DNA of 64,000 nt from Nocardia flavorosea NBRC 108225 (GTDB lineage: Bacteria; Actinomycetota; Actinomycetes; Mycobacteriales; Mycobacteriaceae), in the NCBI RefSeq assembly GCF_001613385.1, contig NZ_BDCG01000028.1, positions 1 through 64,000 on the forward strand, written 5' to 3'. Below are positions 33,820-42,260 of the stretch, piece after piece. A program made the translations under genes and the position numbers. Position 1 is the first letter of the stretch; each line of letters starts with the position of its first letter. The notes under the pieces were generated by a model. It was not told the origin of the DNA. It did no database searches and saw nothing but the letters and a program-made list of their open reading frames with translations.

Positions 33820-35859
33820 CTACTTCATTGCCCGATCTCGCTTGGCCAATTCGGCGAACATGGCGTTGTGCGCAGCCAGTTCGGCATCGTCGTCACGTTC
33901 CGCGGCACGGTCGGTGCGCCGCGCCAGCCGGGCATCGCTGCGCGACCACTGGATCAGCAGCGCCAGCATCACCACCACCAACGGTACTTCGCCGCTGGCC
34001 CAGGCCAGACTTCCGCCGGTGCGTTGATCACCCAGCAAGTCCGAATGCCAGTCCAGACCGAGGCTGCGGTAGAACCAGCCGCCCAGCACGGTGCTCATTC
34101 CCATCAGCACCACGCCGAAGAACGCGTGGAAGGGCAGCGATCCGAACACCATGGCGAGTTTGGTGAGCGGTTCCACCCGGCGCGGTTTCGGGTCGATACC
34201 GATCACCACCCAGTAGAAGAGGTAGCCGCTGACCAGGAAATGCAGGTTCATCAGCACGTGGGCGGCATGCGAATCGACGAAGGAATCGAATATCCCGCCC
34301 AGGTACAGGGCGTAGAAACCGGCCACGAACACCACCGAGGCCACGATGGGATGGGTGAGGAATCGCGAGACCGGGTTGTGTACGGCCGCCAGAATCCACT
34401 CCCGGGGGCCCGGCGCTCCGTCCCGCCCGGCCGGTGGCAGCGCGCGTAATGCGAGGGTCACCGCTCCGCCGAGTGCGAGCAGGATGGGAACCAGCATGGA
34501 CAGCGCCATATGCGCGCCCATATGCACGCTGAACATTGCGGGCGCATAGCGGCCGACCCCGGACGAGGTCGTGAACAGCAGCACGGCGCATCCCAGCACC
34601 CAGGCCAGGGTCCGGCCCACCGGCCAGCTGTCGCCGCGCGCCCGCAACCGCCGGACACCCAGCAGGTACAGCACAGCCAGGACGATGGCGAGCGTGCCGA
34701 AGATCAGGTCGAACCGCCAATCGAACAGCAACCGGGAGACGGTCGGCGGGCCGGCCAGCTCATACCCGAGTTCCACTTCTATCGGGGTGGGAACGCTGGT
34801 CGGCGGCGGTGGCGGCGTCCGTCCCAATCCGGCCGCGAGGCCCATGGTCGCCGCGAAGATCAGCGTTTCGACACCCGCGAACCGGACCAGCGCGAGCCGG
34901 TTGCCCGGCTCGGCGGCCAGTGCCGGCAGCGCCGAGCGCCGCTGGAAGTACCCGATCACGCCGAGCACGACGAGGGCGGCGGCCTTCGCGAGGACCAAGC
35001 GTCCATAGGTGCTGGTGAACAGTTCGTCCATCGGGATCCGGACCCAGGAGTTCACAACCCCGCTCACCGCGAGCACCACAAAGGAAACCGCCGCCAGCGG
35101 CGAGAACCGGCGGGCGGCGACGCCGGTGTGGGTGCCGTCGCGCAGGGCGTGCACGAGCAGCGCGACCAGACCGCCGACCCAGACCGCCGCGGCGATCAAA
35201 TGCAGGATCAGACTGTTGGTGGCCACATCGTGCGCCCCGCCCGACGAGGAATGACCGGTGAGCGCCAGCGGCATCATCACGGCGACCGATCCGGCGAACA
35301 GAACCGGCGTCCACCCCCAGCGCAGCGCCAGCCGGCACGCAATGGCCAGTAGCACCGCACCGACGGCGGTGACCCGCCATGTGCCGGCCAGTTCGATCTG
35401 GTCGATCACGCCCCACAGCTCCTGTGGTGCCAGCACCTCGGTGACCGGCCGGCCGGTGCTGTCGGAGACCGTCAGCGGCACCAGCAGCGCCGCGCAGACC
35501 GCCCAGGCGAACGCCAGGCCGGAGGCTCGTCGTACCGCGCGGTAGCCGCCGGTATCGAGCAGCCCACTGCGCTGCGGCGGAACGAGGAAGGCAGCGAAGA
35601 GCAGGGCGCCGACGGTGAGCGCCGCGAACAGATCGGCGAGGGCCCGTACCGCGGGCAGGCCATAGGTGGTGAGCGGGCCGGGATCGGGGATCCCCAGCAG
35701 ACTGAGCGCCTGCGCCGCCGAGGCGCTCGCCACCAGGATCGCGACCAATGCCGCCAGTGTCCCGGCGACCACCGTCAGCGCGCCCGTCACGGCCGCCCAT
35801 CCACCCGGCCGCCCGGCCTCGGCGGCGGGTTCGACGGCGGGGGCCTGGACTGACGACAT
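33820..35859 (-). CDS. CopD-like copper import / CtaG cytochrome oxidase assembly fusion
   Basis: 679 aa, about 15 transmembrane helices. Residues 1-350 match the CopD (PF05425-type) copper-transport family, with the periplasmic His motif GHSSSGGAHD. Residues 380-670 match caa3-type CtaG, which helps insert copper into cytochrome oxidase (ARYAPAMFSVHMGAHMALSM). Fusion of the two is common in Mycobacteriales (Rv0102 type). It likely supplies copper to the terminal oxidase. I chose ATG 35859 (MSSVQAP) since the upstream extension is not membrane-protein-like. Its stop abuts the dehydratase start. Confidence 0.87.
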   Translation of the reverse strand: MSSVQAPAVEPAAEAGRPGGWAAVTGALTVVAGTLAALVAILVASASAAQALSLLGIPDPGPLTTYGLPAVRALADLFAALTVGALLFAAFLVPPQRSGLLDTGGYRAVRRASGLAFAWAVCAALLVPLTVSDSTGRPVTEVLAPQELWGVIDQIELAGTWRVTAVGAVLLAIACRLALRWGWTPVLFAGSVAVMMPLALTGHSSSGGAHDVATNSLILHLIAAAVWVGGLVALLVHALRDGTHTGVAARRFSPLAAVSFVVLAVSGVVNSWVRIPMDELFTSTYGRLVLAKAAALVVLGVIGYFQRRSALPALAAEPGNRLALVRFAGVETLIFAATMGLAAGLGRTPPPPPTSVPTPIEVELGYELAGPPTVSRLLFDWRFDLIFGTLAIVLAVLYLLGVRRLRARGDSWPVGRTLAWVLGCAVLLFTTSSGVGRYAPAMFSVHMGAHMALSMLVPILLALGGAVTLALRALPPAGRDGAPGPREWILAAVHNPVSRFLTHPIVASVVFVAGFYALYLGGIFDSFVDSHAAHVLMNLHFLVSGYLFYWVVIGIDPKPRRVEPLTKLAMVFGSLPFHAFFGVVLMGMSTVLGGWFYRSLGLDWHSDLLGDQRTGGSLAWASGEVPLVVVMLALLIQWSRSDARLARRTDRAAERDDDAELAAHNAMFAELAKRDRAMK

Positions 35860-35994
35860 AGCTTCGAGAGTAGTTCGGCAGGCCTCGACGGGCCCGGCGG
35901 GGCCTTTTTCGGGCACGCCAAAACAGACGATCGAATCGATCGCTACACTTTTCGGCTGGACAGCGCGGCCGTTGTCCGCCATGGTGGAAACACT

Positions 35995-36068
35995 GCCTCC
36001 GTAGCTCAGTTGGATAGAGCAAGGGCCTTCTAATCCCTAGGTCGCAGGTTCGATTCCTGCCGGGGGCG
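35995..36068 (+). tRNA. tRNA-Arg (anticodon TCT)
   Basis: The acceptor GCCTCCG pairs with CGGGGGC, the D loop is AGTTGGATAGAG, the anticodon loop CTTCTAA gives TCT, and the T arm GCAGGTTCGATTCCTGC is intact. CCA is not encoded. tRNA-Arg genes are frequent integration sites, and an unknown gene follows directly. Confidence 0.96.
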
Positions 36069-36284
36069 CTCCACCCACCCGACTGAGCTGTTCGGGCCAG
36101 TCGGAGTGGGTGTACCCATCTGGGCGCCGTACAAACACGTCAGATCGACCGCAGCGCCAGGTCTTCCGCGTATATCCGGCCCGCAGACGCGGTGCCTGCG
36201 GTCATGGTGCTGTTCCCGCTACGGCAATCTCTCGGCGATGAGCCTTTCCGCGAGGCCGCGGCGGATACGCGATACCGGCCGGAG

Positions 36285-37382
36285 CTACTCGCCACGCAGG
36301 GGACCGGGCCGAGAAACGAGACGGAGCCCGAACAGCAGATCGGTATTGCGCACATACTCCGGCTGGTCCTGTCCACGGAGCAGTCCCGTCTGGCGAATCC
36401 AGCTCCGGTGCCAATGGTGCGATTCCGGTAGGGCGATCCCACATCGCGCGGCGGTCTCGCGGAGCCGCCCGCCGGCCGCGCCGACGGCGCCGGCGAACAA
36501 TTTCGAACCACCGCCGGCGTGGGTTTCGCGAAGGTCGTATGCCTGCTGCAACAGGGCACGAGCCGCGGGCGGGATCACCCATACATACACATCGGCGGCC
36601 CGGGAGTAACCGATCGGACCGGTGAAGACGAGTGCGTCGCCTGTCGAGGCCACACGTGGTACACACCCCAGTTCCACCGTGGTCGCGCCGGTGAAGAGCA
36701 TCGTTGCGAGGGCCGCGGCATCGACCGGATCGGCGGTCCGCTCCCGGATCCATTCGACGGTCGTGGTGTCGAGACGCCCGGTGCTCATCCCGGTCCCCAC
36801 CGAGTAGTTGAGGTCGGGTGGCAACTCCAGGCGCATACCGTGCAGCAGGAAGGCCGCCTGGGCGCCGCGCAACCGCACCACGGTGTACCCCCGCCCGGGG
36901 CTGCCTGCGACGAAACCGCCCAGAAATCGATAGAGCCCGAGAATGTCCAGCCATTCGTCGGTGCGCCCCACCACACGGGCGGGCGGGAACCGCCGCGCCG
37001 CGGGGCGCGGCCGCAGTACGGTCCGCATCCTTTCGGCCCAGGCCACCTCGTTTCGGCCGAACCAGATCGGGTCGGTCCGGCGGTCCAGGTCGTGGTGGCA
37101 GGGCCGGCCGCTGCGCGCAGTGAACCATCGGCAGGTTGCTTCGAGACCTTGGGTGTACACAGCGTCGACCCGCGCGAATTCCGCCGCCGTCAGACGCCGG
37201 TGGGCATCGGCGCGGAAGGTGGCGACATCGCTGTCGGGTATCCGTGCAAGTAGATCGTCGCCGGTGGTCAAAGACACCCGGAGCCGAGGGCTGTGGCCCG
37301 CGGCGCGGTACCCCATCTGCCGGGTTCCGGGCTCCGGCGCCCGATACCGCGGGGACCGGCGCACTGTGGGACCGGTGGTCAC
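36285..37382 (-). CDS. Hypothetical protein beside tRNA-Arg, possibly recombinase-related
   Basis: 365 aa, basic, no signal peptide or membrane helix. I do not recognise the family. The N-terminal 130 residues are Arg/Asp-rich and the middle has GRTDEWLDILGLYRFLGGFV. Around residues 220-245, DPVDAAALATMLFTGATTVELG resembles the first catalytic box of tyrosine recombinases (DAALLALLLYTGLRVSEL) but lacks its Arg, and HHWHRSW near residue 325 vaguely recalls HxLRH. So it may be a decayed or unrelated protein. It points at tRNA-Arg from 220 nt away. Another overlapping frame is equally long, but this one has the more protein-like composition. Confidence 0.55.
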   Translation of the reverse strand: MTTGPTVRRSPRYRAPEPGTRQMGYRAAGHSPRLRVSLTTGDDLLARIPDSDVATFRADAHRRLTAAEFARVDAVYTQGLEATCRWFTARSGRPCHHDLDRRTDPIWFGRNEVAWAERMRTVLRPRPAARRFPPARVVGRTDEWLDILGLYRFLGGFVAGSPGRGYTVVRLRGAQAAFLLHGMRLELPPDLNYSVGTGMSTGRLDTTTVEWIRERTADPVDAAALATMLFTGATTVELGCVPRVASTGDALVFTGPIGYSRAADVYVWVIPPAARALLQQAYDLRETHAGGGSKLFAGAVGAAGGRLRETAARCGIALPESHHWHRSWIRQTGLLRGQDQPEYVRNTDLLFGLRLVSRPGPLRGE

Positions 37383-37646
37383 GGCACCTGCCCTCCGGAT
37401 GGCCGGCCCGTCCTACTGCGCCTCGTAACTGCCATGCAGAACATTCGATCACTTACGCCGACGATGAGCCAGCCGATCGACCAGAACTCAACAGCACTTG
37501 ACAGTTCAGCCGATGAATTCTTGGTGACGCCGTGTCGGCGGTCCGGCAATGAAGGAGCCCGAGAATGCAGAATCACGCTGTCTCCTGGACTCGGTAGCGA
37601 CAACCCGCAAAAGCCCACCCCGCATATTCTGGCCTAGGGTGTGCGA

Positions 37647-38450
37647 ATGGGTTTGCCTTCGCCTACCGCCGACAGCCGCGCCGTCGTGACCGGAGCCTCG
37701 TCCGGGATCGGGACCGCGCTGGCGGCCGAACTCGCCGGCCGTGGCTATTCGCTCATCCTCGTGGCACGCCGGGGCGAACTGCTCGACGAACTCGCCGATC
37801 GACTGACCCGCACGCACGGCATCACCGCGGAGGTCCGCGCCGTCGATCTGGCCGACCGGGCGCAGCGCGCGCCGCTGAGCGAGGAATTGTCCGGGCGCGA
37901 TATCTCGATTCTGTGCAACAACGCCGGTATCGCGACCTTCGGGCCGATCACCGGGCTGGATCCGGATTACGAGCGCGCCCAGCTCGAACTGAACGCGGTC
38001 GCGGTACAGGACCTGACGCTGGCGGTACTGCCCGCCATGCTGGCCCGGCGCGCGGGCGGCATCCTGGTCAGCGGTTCGGCCGCCGGTAATATGCCCATAC
38101 CGAACAACGCCACGTACGCGGCGAGCAAGGCCTTCGCGAACACTTTCACCGAATCCCTGCGCGGCGAGCTGAAAGGTACCGGGGTGCACGTCACACTCCT
38201 GGCCCCCGGCCCGGTCCGTACCGAAACCCCCGACCCTGCCGACGCGTCGCTCGTCGACCGGATGGTCCCGGATTTCCTCTGGGTTTCCTCCGAGTACACC
38301 GCACGGATTTCGATCGACGGGCTCGCCCGCAACAAAACCCGGGTGGTCCCGGGGTTGATCGGCAAAGGTATGAGCACCGCCGGGAACTACGGTCCACGAG
38401 CGCTCACGGCTCCCGTCGCGGGCGCTTTCTACAAGAAGCTCGGCGGGTGA
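37647..38450 (+). CDS. cmrA: Short-chain dehydrogenase, probable mycolate 3-oxo reductase (CmrA/Rv2509-like)
   Basis: 267 aa. Rossmann motif TGASSGIG (residues 15-22), NNAG in CNNAGIATFG, and the catalytic triad Ser in SGSAAG and YAASK. The sequence follows M. tuberculosis Rv2509 closely as I remember it, including TYAASKAFANTFTESLRGE, LLAPGPVRTE and the end GAFYKKLGG. That enzyme reduces the 3-oxo intermediate to mature mycolic acid in the last biosynthetic step. orn and tRNA-His follow, as in M. tuberculosis. I chose ATG 37647 with AGGG 9 nt upstream; GTG 37641 is also possible. Confidence 0.87.
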   Translation: MGLPSPTADSRAVVTGASSGIGTALAAELAGRGYSLILVARRGELLDELADRLTRTHGITAEVRAVDLADRAQRAPLSEELSGRDISILCNNAGIATFGPITGLDPDYERAQLELNAVAVQDLTLAVLPAMLARRAGGILVSGSAAGNMPIPNNATYAASKAFANTFTESLRGELKGTGVHVTLLAPGPVRTETPDPADASLVDRMVPDFLWVSSEYTARISIDGLARNKTRVVPGLIGKGMSTAGNYGPRALTAPVAGAFYKKLGG

Positions 38451-38465
38451 CGAACCCACCCGCCG
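38441..38465. terminator. Hairpin overlapping the cmrA stop codon
   Basis: CGGCGGGT (38441-38448) pairs with ACCCGCCG (38458-38465). The stem includes the last codons. A weak candidate without a T run. Confidence 0.35.
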
Positions 38466-38535
38466 GAAGTCGTTCACAGATCGTGACCACCGCGATTGCA
38501 CCGCTTGGTCAGCCGGGCTGATTAGGGTGGGACGA

Positions 38536-39177
38536 GTGTCCGACAAATTAGTGGTGTGGATGGATTGTGAGATGACCGGTCTCGATCTGGTCAACGACAA
38601 GCTCATCGAGGTAGCCGCCCTCGTAACCGACAGCGAACTGAACGTCCTCGGTGACGGTGTGGATATCGTGATCCACGCCGATGATGCGGCGCTGGCCGCC
38701 ATGCCGCAGGTGGTTGCCGATATGCACGCCCGCTCCGGTCTCACCGAGGAGGTCCGCAAATCCGGCGTGACCCTCGCCGAGGCCGAACAACAGGTACTCG
38801 ACTACATCAAGCAGTACGCGCCCACCGCGGGCGTGGTCCCGCTCGCCGGTAATTCCATCGCCACCGACCGCGGCTTCCTGGCCCGGGATATGCCGCTGCT
38901 CGACCAGCACCTGCACTATCGGATGATCGATGTGAGTTCCATCAAAGAACTGTGCCGGCGCTGGTATCCGCGGATCTACTTCGGCCAGCCGGAGAAAGGC
39001 CTGACTCATCGCGCCCTGGCCGATATCCGGGAATCGCTCCGTGAGCTCGAGTACTACCGGCGCACGGTATTCGTCCCCGCACCCGGACCGTCGACGGCGG
39101 AGATCACCGCCATTGCCGCCGAGGTCAGCGCCCGGTCGGCGGAGGAGATCGCGGCCGCGGCCGAAGAGTCGATATAG
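38536..39177 (+). CDS. orn: Oligoribonuclease
   Basis: 213 aa. A 3'-5' exonuclease that degrades di- to pentaribonucleotides, including pGpG from cyclic di-GMP turnover. DEDDh motifs are complete: DCEMTGLDL (Asp, Glu), a central Asp in ATDRGFLARDMPLL, and HRALADIRES (His, Asp). GTG 38536 is preferred over GTG 38527 because GGGA lies 6-9 nt upstream and Orn proteins start just before the first motif. It sits between the mycolate reductase and tRNA-His. A diguanylate cyclase elsewhere in the window makes the pGpG role relevant. Confidence 0.95.
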   Translation: MSDKLVVWMDCEMTGLDLVNDKLIEVAALVTDSELNVLGDGVDIVIHADDAALAAMPQVVADMHARSGLTEEVRKSGVTLAEAEQQVLDYIKQYAPTAGVVPLAGNSIATDRGFLARDMPLLDQHLHYRMIDVSSIKELCRRWYPRIYFGQPEKGLTHRALADIRESLRELEYYRRTVFVPAPGPSTAEITAIAAEVSARSAEEIAAAAEESI

Positions 39178-39264
39178 GCCCAGGTCAGCGCCACACCGGA
39201 AACCGATTGGCTAACAGCGGGGTGAACGCGCTAGTATCTAGGCCGCCGGTGCAAAACCGGCGAT

Positions 39265-39338
39265 GGTGAGTGTAGTTCAGTTGGTAGAGCACCAGGTTGT
39301 GATCCTGGCTGTCGCGGGTTCGAGTCCCGTCACTCACC
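39265..39338 (+). tRNA. tRNA-His (anticodon GTG)
   Basis: The extra G at position -1 (39265) pairs with C at 39338, the mark of tRNA-His. The acceptor GTGAGTG pairs with CACTCAC, the anticodon loop is TTGTGAT, and the T arm GCGGGTTCGAGTCCCGT is intact. Confidence 0.96.
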
Positions 39339-39341
39339 CTG

Positions 39342-39379
39342 AAAGCCCGAGGGCCCCTGGCCCTCGGGCTTTTTCTTTT
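39342..39379. terminator. Rho-independent terminator after tRNA-His
   Basis: AAAGCCCGAGGGCC (39342-39355) and GGCCCTCGGGCTTT (39359-39372) form a perfect 14-bp stem with a CCT loop, followed by TTCTTTT. It serves tRNA-His and probably the convergent gene too. Confidence 0.93.
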
Positions 39380-39393
39380 CCGGTGACCTCGGG

Positions 39394-40092
39394 TCAGGCC
39401 GCGGGTTTGGTCGTATCGACCGCCGGCGGCGCCTGCTCACGAGCACCCTGATCCAACCGGAACGGCGGATACTCGTCACGCAGGAGTGACGTGTAGATCT
39501 GCACCCGCAACATCCACCGATTGACACCCATCACGAAATCGAACAGCCCCTGGGAGTATCGGGCGACGAAGAGCAGACCGACGAGCGCCACCAAGGTCAG
39601 CACACCGATCAGCGGAAGTCCGGCCGCACTGCCCATCACGTCCGGGTCGTCGGTCACCATCCAGGCCGCTCCCGTCATCGCGCCGATGATCAGGTAGTGC
39701 GGGATGGCCAGCAGCCACCACTTCACCAGCACCAGACCGCGATGCAGGGTCGGCGGATAGTCGACGTCCAGATCCGCGGGATAGTTCTCGTCGGCCGACA
39801 GCGCGAACGGCGGGTACTTGTCCGTTCCGGCCGGGGTCCAGGCGTAGAAGCTCACTCGCCAAGACCAGCGGATCACACCGACGCTGTAATCGAACAACGC
39901 CCGCGGATACCGGCCGGTGATCAGGATCGCGAAGAACGCGATGACCGTGACCACGGCATATCCGATATGCAGGAAGAACAGGACAATGTAGTGCGGTATG
40001 GCGAGGATCCATTTGACGATCCACATCCAGCGCGAGAGCGCGGGATCCAGGTCACCGCGAATTCGGACCGGATAACCGGCGGGAGCAGTCAT
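39394..40092 (-). CDS. DUF4389 integral membrane protein
   Basis: 232 aa with four to five hydrophobic helices. The DUF4389 repeat is seen twice: PALSRWMWIVKWILAIPHYI ... ALFDYSVGVIRWSWRVSFYA, and RGLVLVKWWLLAIPHYLIIG ... GLFDFVMGVNRWMLRVQIYT. Each ends in DxYPPF. I chose ATG 40092, with GAAGGAG upstream. Function unknown; the family is common in actinomycetes as single genes. It is convergent with tRNA-His. Confidence 0.83.
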   Translation of the reverse strand: MTAPAGYPVRIRGDLDPALSRWMWIVKWILAIPHYIVLFFLHIGYAVVTVIAFFAILITGRYPRALFDYSVGVIRWSWRVSFYAWTPAGTDKYPPFALSADENYPADLDVDYPPTLHRGLVLVKWWLLAIPHYLIIGAMTGAAWMVTDDPDVMGSAAGLPLIGVLTLVALVGLLFVARYSQGLFDFVMGVNRWMLRVQIYTSLLRDEYPPFRLDQGAREQAPPAVDTTKPAA

Positions 40093-40257
40093 AGCGATCG
40101 GGCTCCTTCGAGAGTGCTGGCCCGGCCGACCGGATTCAGCGCGGCCGTACCTCAATTGTGAGGTACAACACACCATTTCGGGATGAACGCGAAACAAAGA
40201 CACGTCATCGAGATCAACCCGTGAAGGAATCGGCGAAGTGCCCGCCGGATGCGCTCG

Positions 40258-41325
40258 CTACCGGGCAGGCGCGTCGAGCCCGTCCAGTGCCGCCAGGCGG
40301 GGCAGGGCACCGGGGTAGTTCTCGTTGAGCCAGCCGATCAATTCCTCGCGCACCGCGCAGCGCAGCGACCATACGGCGTCGGGATCGCGCGCCGTCATCG
40401 ACGCACGGACCTCGATACCGGTCGGCGTACTGTCGGTGACCAGCAGGTTCCAGCTGCGACCGTCCCAATCCGGGTGATCGCTCAGATATTCGTAGAGATG
40501 CGCTCTCAGTTCGGCCACCGGCGTGCTGTGGTCCAGATGCAGGAAAACCGTACCCGTCATCTCGTTACCGCCCTTCGACCAGTTCTCGTACGGTTTGCTG
40601 TTGAAATACGAGACCGGCATGGTGAGCCGGCGGTCGTCCCAGATCCGCACGGTCAGGAAGGACAGCGTGATCTCCTCGACGGTGCCCATCTCGCCCTCGA
40701 CCACGACCGTATCGCCGATCTTCACCGAATCTCCGAAGGCGATCTGCAGCCCCGCCATCAGATTGCTCAGTGTGGACTGGGCCGCCACACCGGCGATGAT
40801 GCCGATGATGCCGGCCGAAGCCAGCAACGAGGTGCCCAGAACGCGCAGCCCGGGAAACAACACCAGCATGGCGATCGCGGCGGTCGCGATGGCCAGCACC
40901 GTGCTGGAAATCCGCCGGATCAGGGTGAACTGGGTGTTCAGCTGGCGCACCCGGCGGGGATCACGCGCGCGGCGCGAATAGGTGTTGAGCAGGCCGTCGG
41001 CGACGGCGTCGGCGATGCGCACCACCAGCCATACCGCCGACATGGTGACCATCGTGGCGAGCACACTGAGGATCACGGTGTCCTGCCGCAGGTTCAGGTC
41101 GGCCAAGGGGTAGGTCATCCGCAGCGCGGCGAATCCGAGGAACAGCTGCAGCGGCAGTTGCACCCGGCGCAGCAGGCCGGGAATGGGGGTCTTCGGATGG
41201 CGGGCCGACCAGTACCGTAACCCGCGGTCGATGGCCCAGCCGATTGCGATCGTCACGGCCAGCGTGCCCCCTAGCACGATCAGCAGCCGTAATACGTTCT
41301 CCACAGCGTCCAACTCCTTGCCCAT
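40258..41325 (-). CDS. MscS-family mechanosensitive channel
   Basis: 355 aa. Four hydrophobic segments, the last the pore-lining helix (about 135-175: GTSLLASAGIIGIIAGVAAQ). The conserved MscS beta domain follows, starting FGDSVKIGDTVVVEGEMGTVEEITL. The C-terminal part (ELRAHLYEYLSD, EVRASMTARDPDAVW) matches the vestibule domain. It would release solutes on osmotic downshock. The Gly/Ala-rich pore helix is present. ATG 41325. Single-gene unit. Confidence 0.9.
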   Translation of the reverse strand: MGKELDAVENVLRLLIVLGGTLAVTIAIGWAIDRGLRYWSARHPKTPIPGLLRRVQLPLQLFLGFAALRMTYPLADLNLRQDTVILSVLATMVTMSAVWLVVRIADAVADGLLNTYSRRARDPRRVRQLNTQFTLIRRISSTVLAIATAAIAMLVLFPGLRVLGTSLLASAGIIGIIAGVAAQSTLSNLMAGLQIAFGDSVKIGDTVVVEGEMGTVEEITLSFLTVRIWDDRRLTMPVSYFNSKPYENWSKGGNEMTGTVFLHLDHSTPVAELRAHLYEYLSDHPDWDGRSWNLLVTDSTPTGIEVRASMTARDPDAVWSLRCAVREELIGWLNENYPGALPRLAALDGLDAPAR

Positions 41326-41516
41326 TGCCTACGTTCGAACCCCGGGACAAGGCTACAGTTCGGTAACGGCCATTCACCAACAGTCTCGGGAAGCCCAGCG
41401 GGTTTCGTCCGGAGTGCGACAGGCACCACTCGCAGCAGGACATTCGTTACCCCGCATCGTCGGCACCTACCGGCGACACCGTCTCTCGTGCGCCGGTGCT
41501 GCCGGGGGCGCCCGCA

Positions 41517-41837
41517 TTACTCCGGGGTTCGTCCTTCGACCGAGTACAGCCGGACCTCGCCGCCCTCCCCCAGGAACGCGTTGACCAGCATCACCCGCTC
41601 GGCGCGCAGAACATCGGCATCAGGTGCGTCGGTGGTGATGGATATCTGCGGGATCGCGGCCCAGTTCACCACGTAGCGCTCCGGGGGGCCCGCGTCGTCG
41701 GACAACCACGCAAGCCGGAAGACCGATACGGTTTTCCGTTCCATGAGGCCCCGCACCACCTCGGCAATCCGTTCGGGATCCTCCAGGGCGAAGAGGAATC
41801 CGAAGGTCAGCTCCGGGGAGGACACATAGGCGGGCAC
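41517..41837 (-). CDS. Small conserved hypothetical protein
   Basis: 106 aa, soluble, predicted alpha/beta (FGFLFALEDPERIAEVVRGLME, SVFRLAWLSDDAG, VLRAERVMLVNAFLGEGGEVRLYSVEG). No family that I recognise. GTG 41837 is preceded by TAACCT 8 nt upstream, which fits a leaderless promoter and supports this start. It is co-oriented with the desaturase operon and 70 nt after its last gene, but has its own promoter-like element. Confidence 0.6.
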   Translation of the reverse strand: MPAYVSSPELTFGFLFALEDPERIAEVVRGLMERKTVSVFRLAWLSDDAGPPERYVVNWAAIPQISITTDAPDADVLRAERVMLVNAFLGEGGEVRLYSVEGRTPE

Positions 41838-41906
41838 GAGACCAGAGGTTAGCCCATGGGTAGCCGCCCGGTGTGAACTATCCCACCGGGCGGCTACCGG
41901 ACCTGT

Positions 41907-42260
41907 TCAGAAATGCTTACCGGGACGGTCGGGGTCCGCGATCTCGGCGTCCACCACGTCGGCATCCACGATATCGGCCGCCGGCGACGTCACCTCGGGT
42001 TTCGTCCCGGACGTAGCCGGATCACCGGATTCCTGCGCGTGCCCGGTGGAGTCCCGGCCGGATTCGGGGGCCGAATCGCGGCGGGCCGCGGCGGCGGCCT
42101 CGTTCATCTCGATCGCATCGGTGACCCATTCACCGATCTCCCGGGTCACCTCGGCGACGGTACCGGTGATGATCCCCGCGATATTGCCGATCCGGCGCGC
42201 GCCCGAGGAGGTGAGTTCCTGGATCAGATCCTTGTTGGCCTCGAATTTGCCGATCATCAC
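41907..42260 (-). CDS. Hypothetical protein at the end of the desaturase operon
   Basis: 117 aa. An N-terminal amphipathic/hydrophobic half (LIQELTSSGARRIGNIAGIITGTVAEVTREIGEW) may be membrane-associated. The C-terminal half is acidic and disordered with an Asp-Ala-Asp-Val repeat. The start overlaps the desaturase stop by 4 nt (ATGA), so translation is coupled, which suggests a role linked to the desaturase, perhaps at the membrane. No known function. Confidence 0.62.
   Translation of the reverse strand: MMIGKFEANKDLIQELTSSGARRIGNIAGIITGTVAEVTREIGEWVTDAIEMNEAAAAARRDSAPESGRDSTGHAQESGDPATSGTKPEVTSPAADIVDADVVDAEIADPDRPGKHF

Noticed and set aside
36202..37452. 416-codon frame overlapping the unknown gene beside tRNA-Arg
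   Set aside because: Arg/Pro-rich and repetitive; the 365-aa frame has a balanced composition and secondary-structure pattern, so I kept that one.
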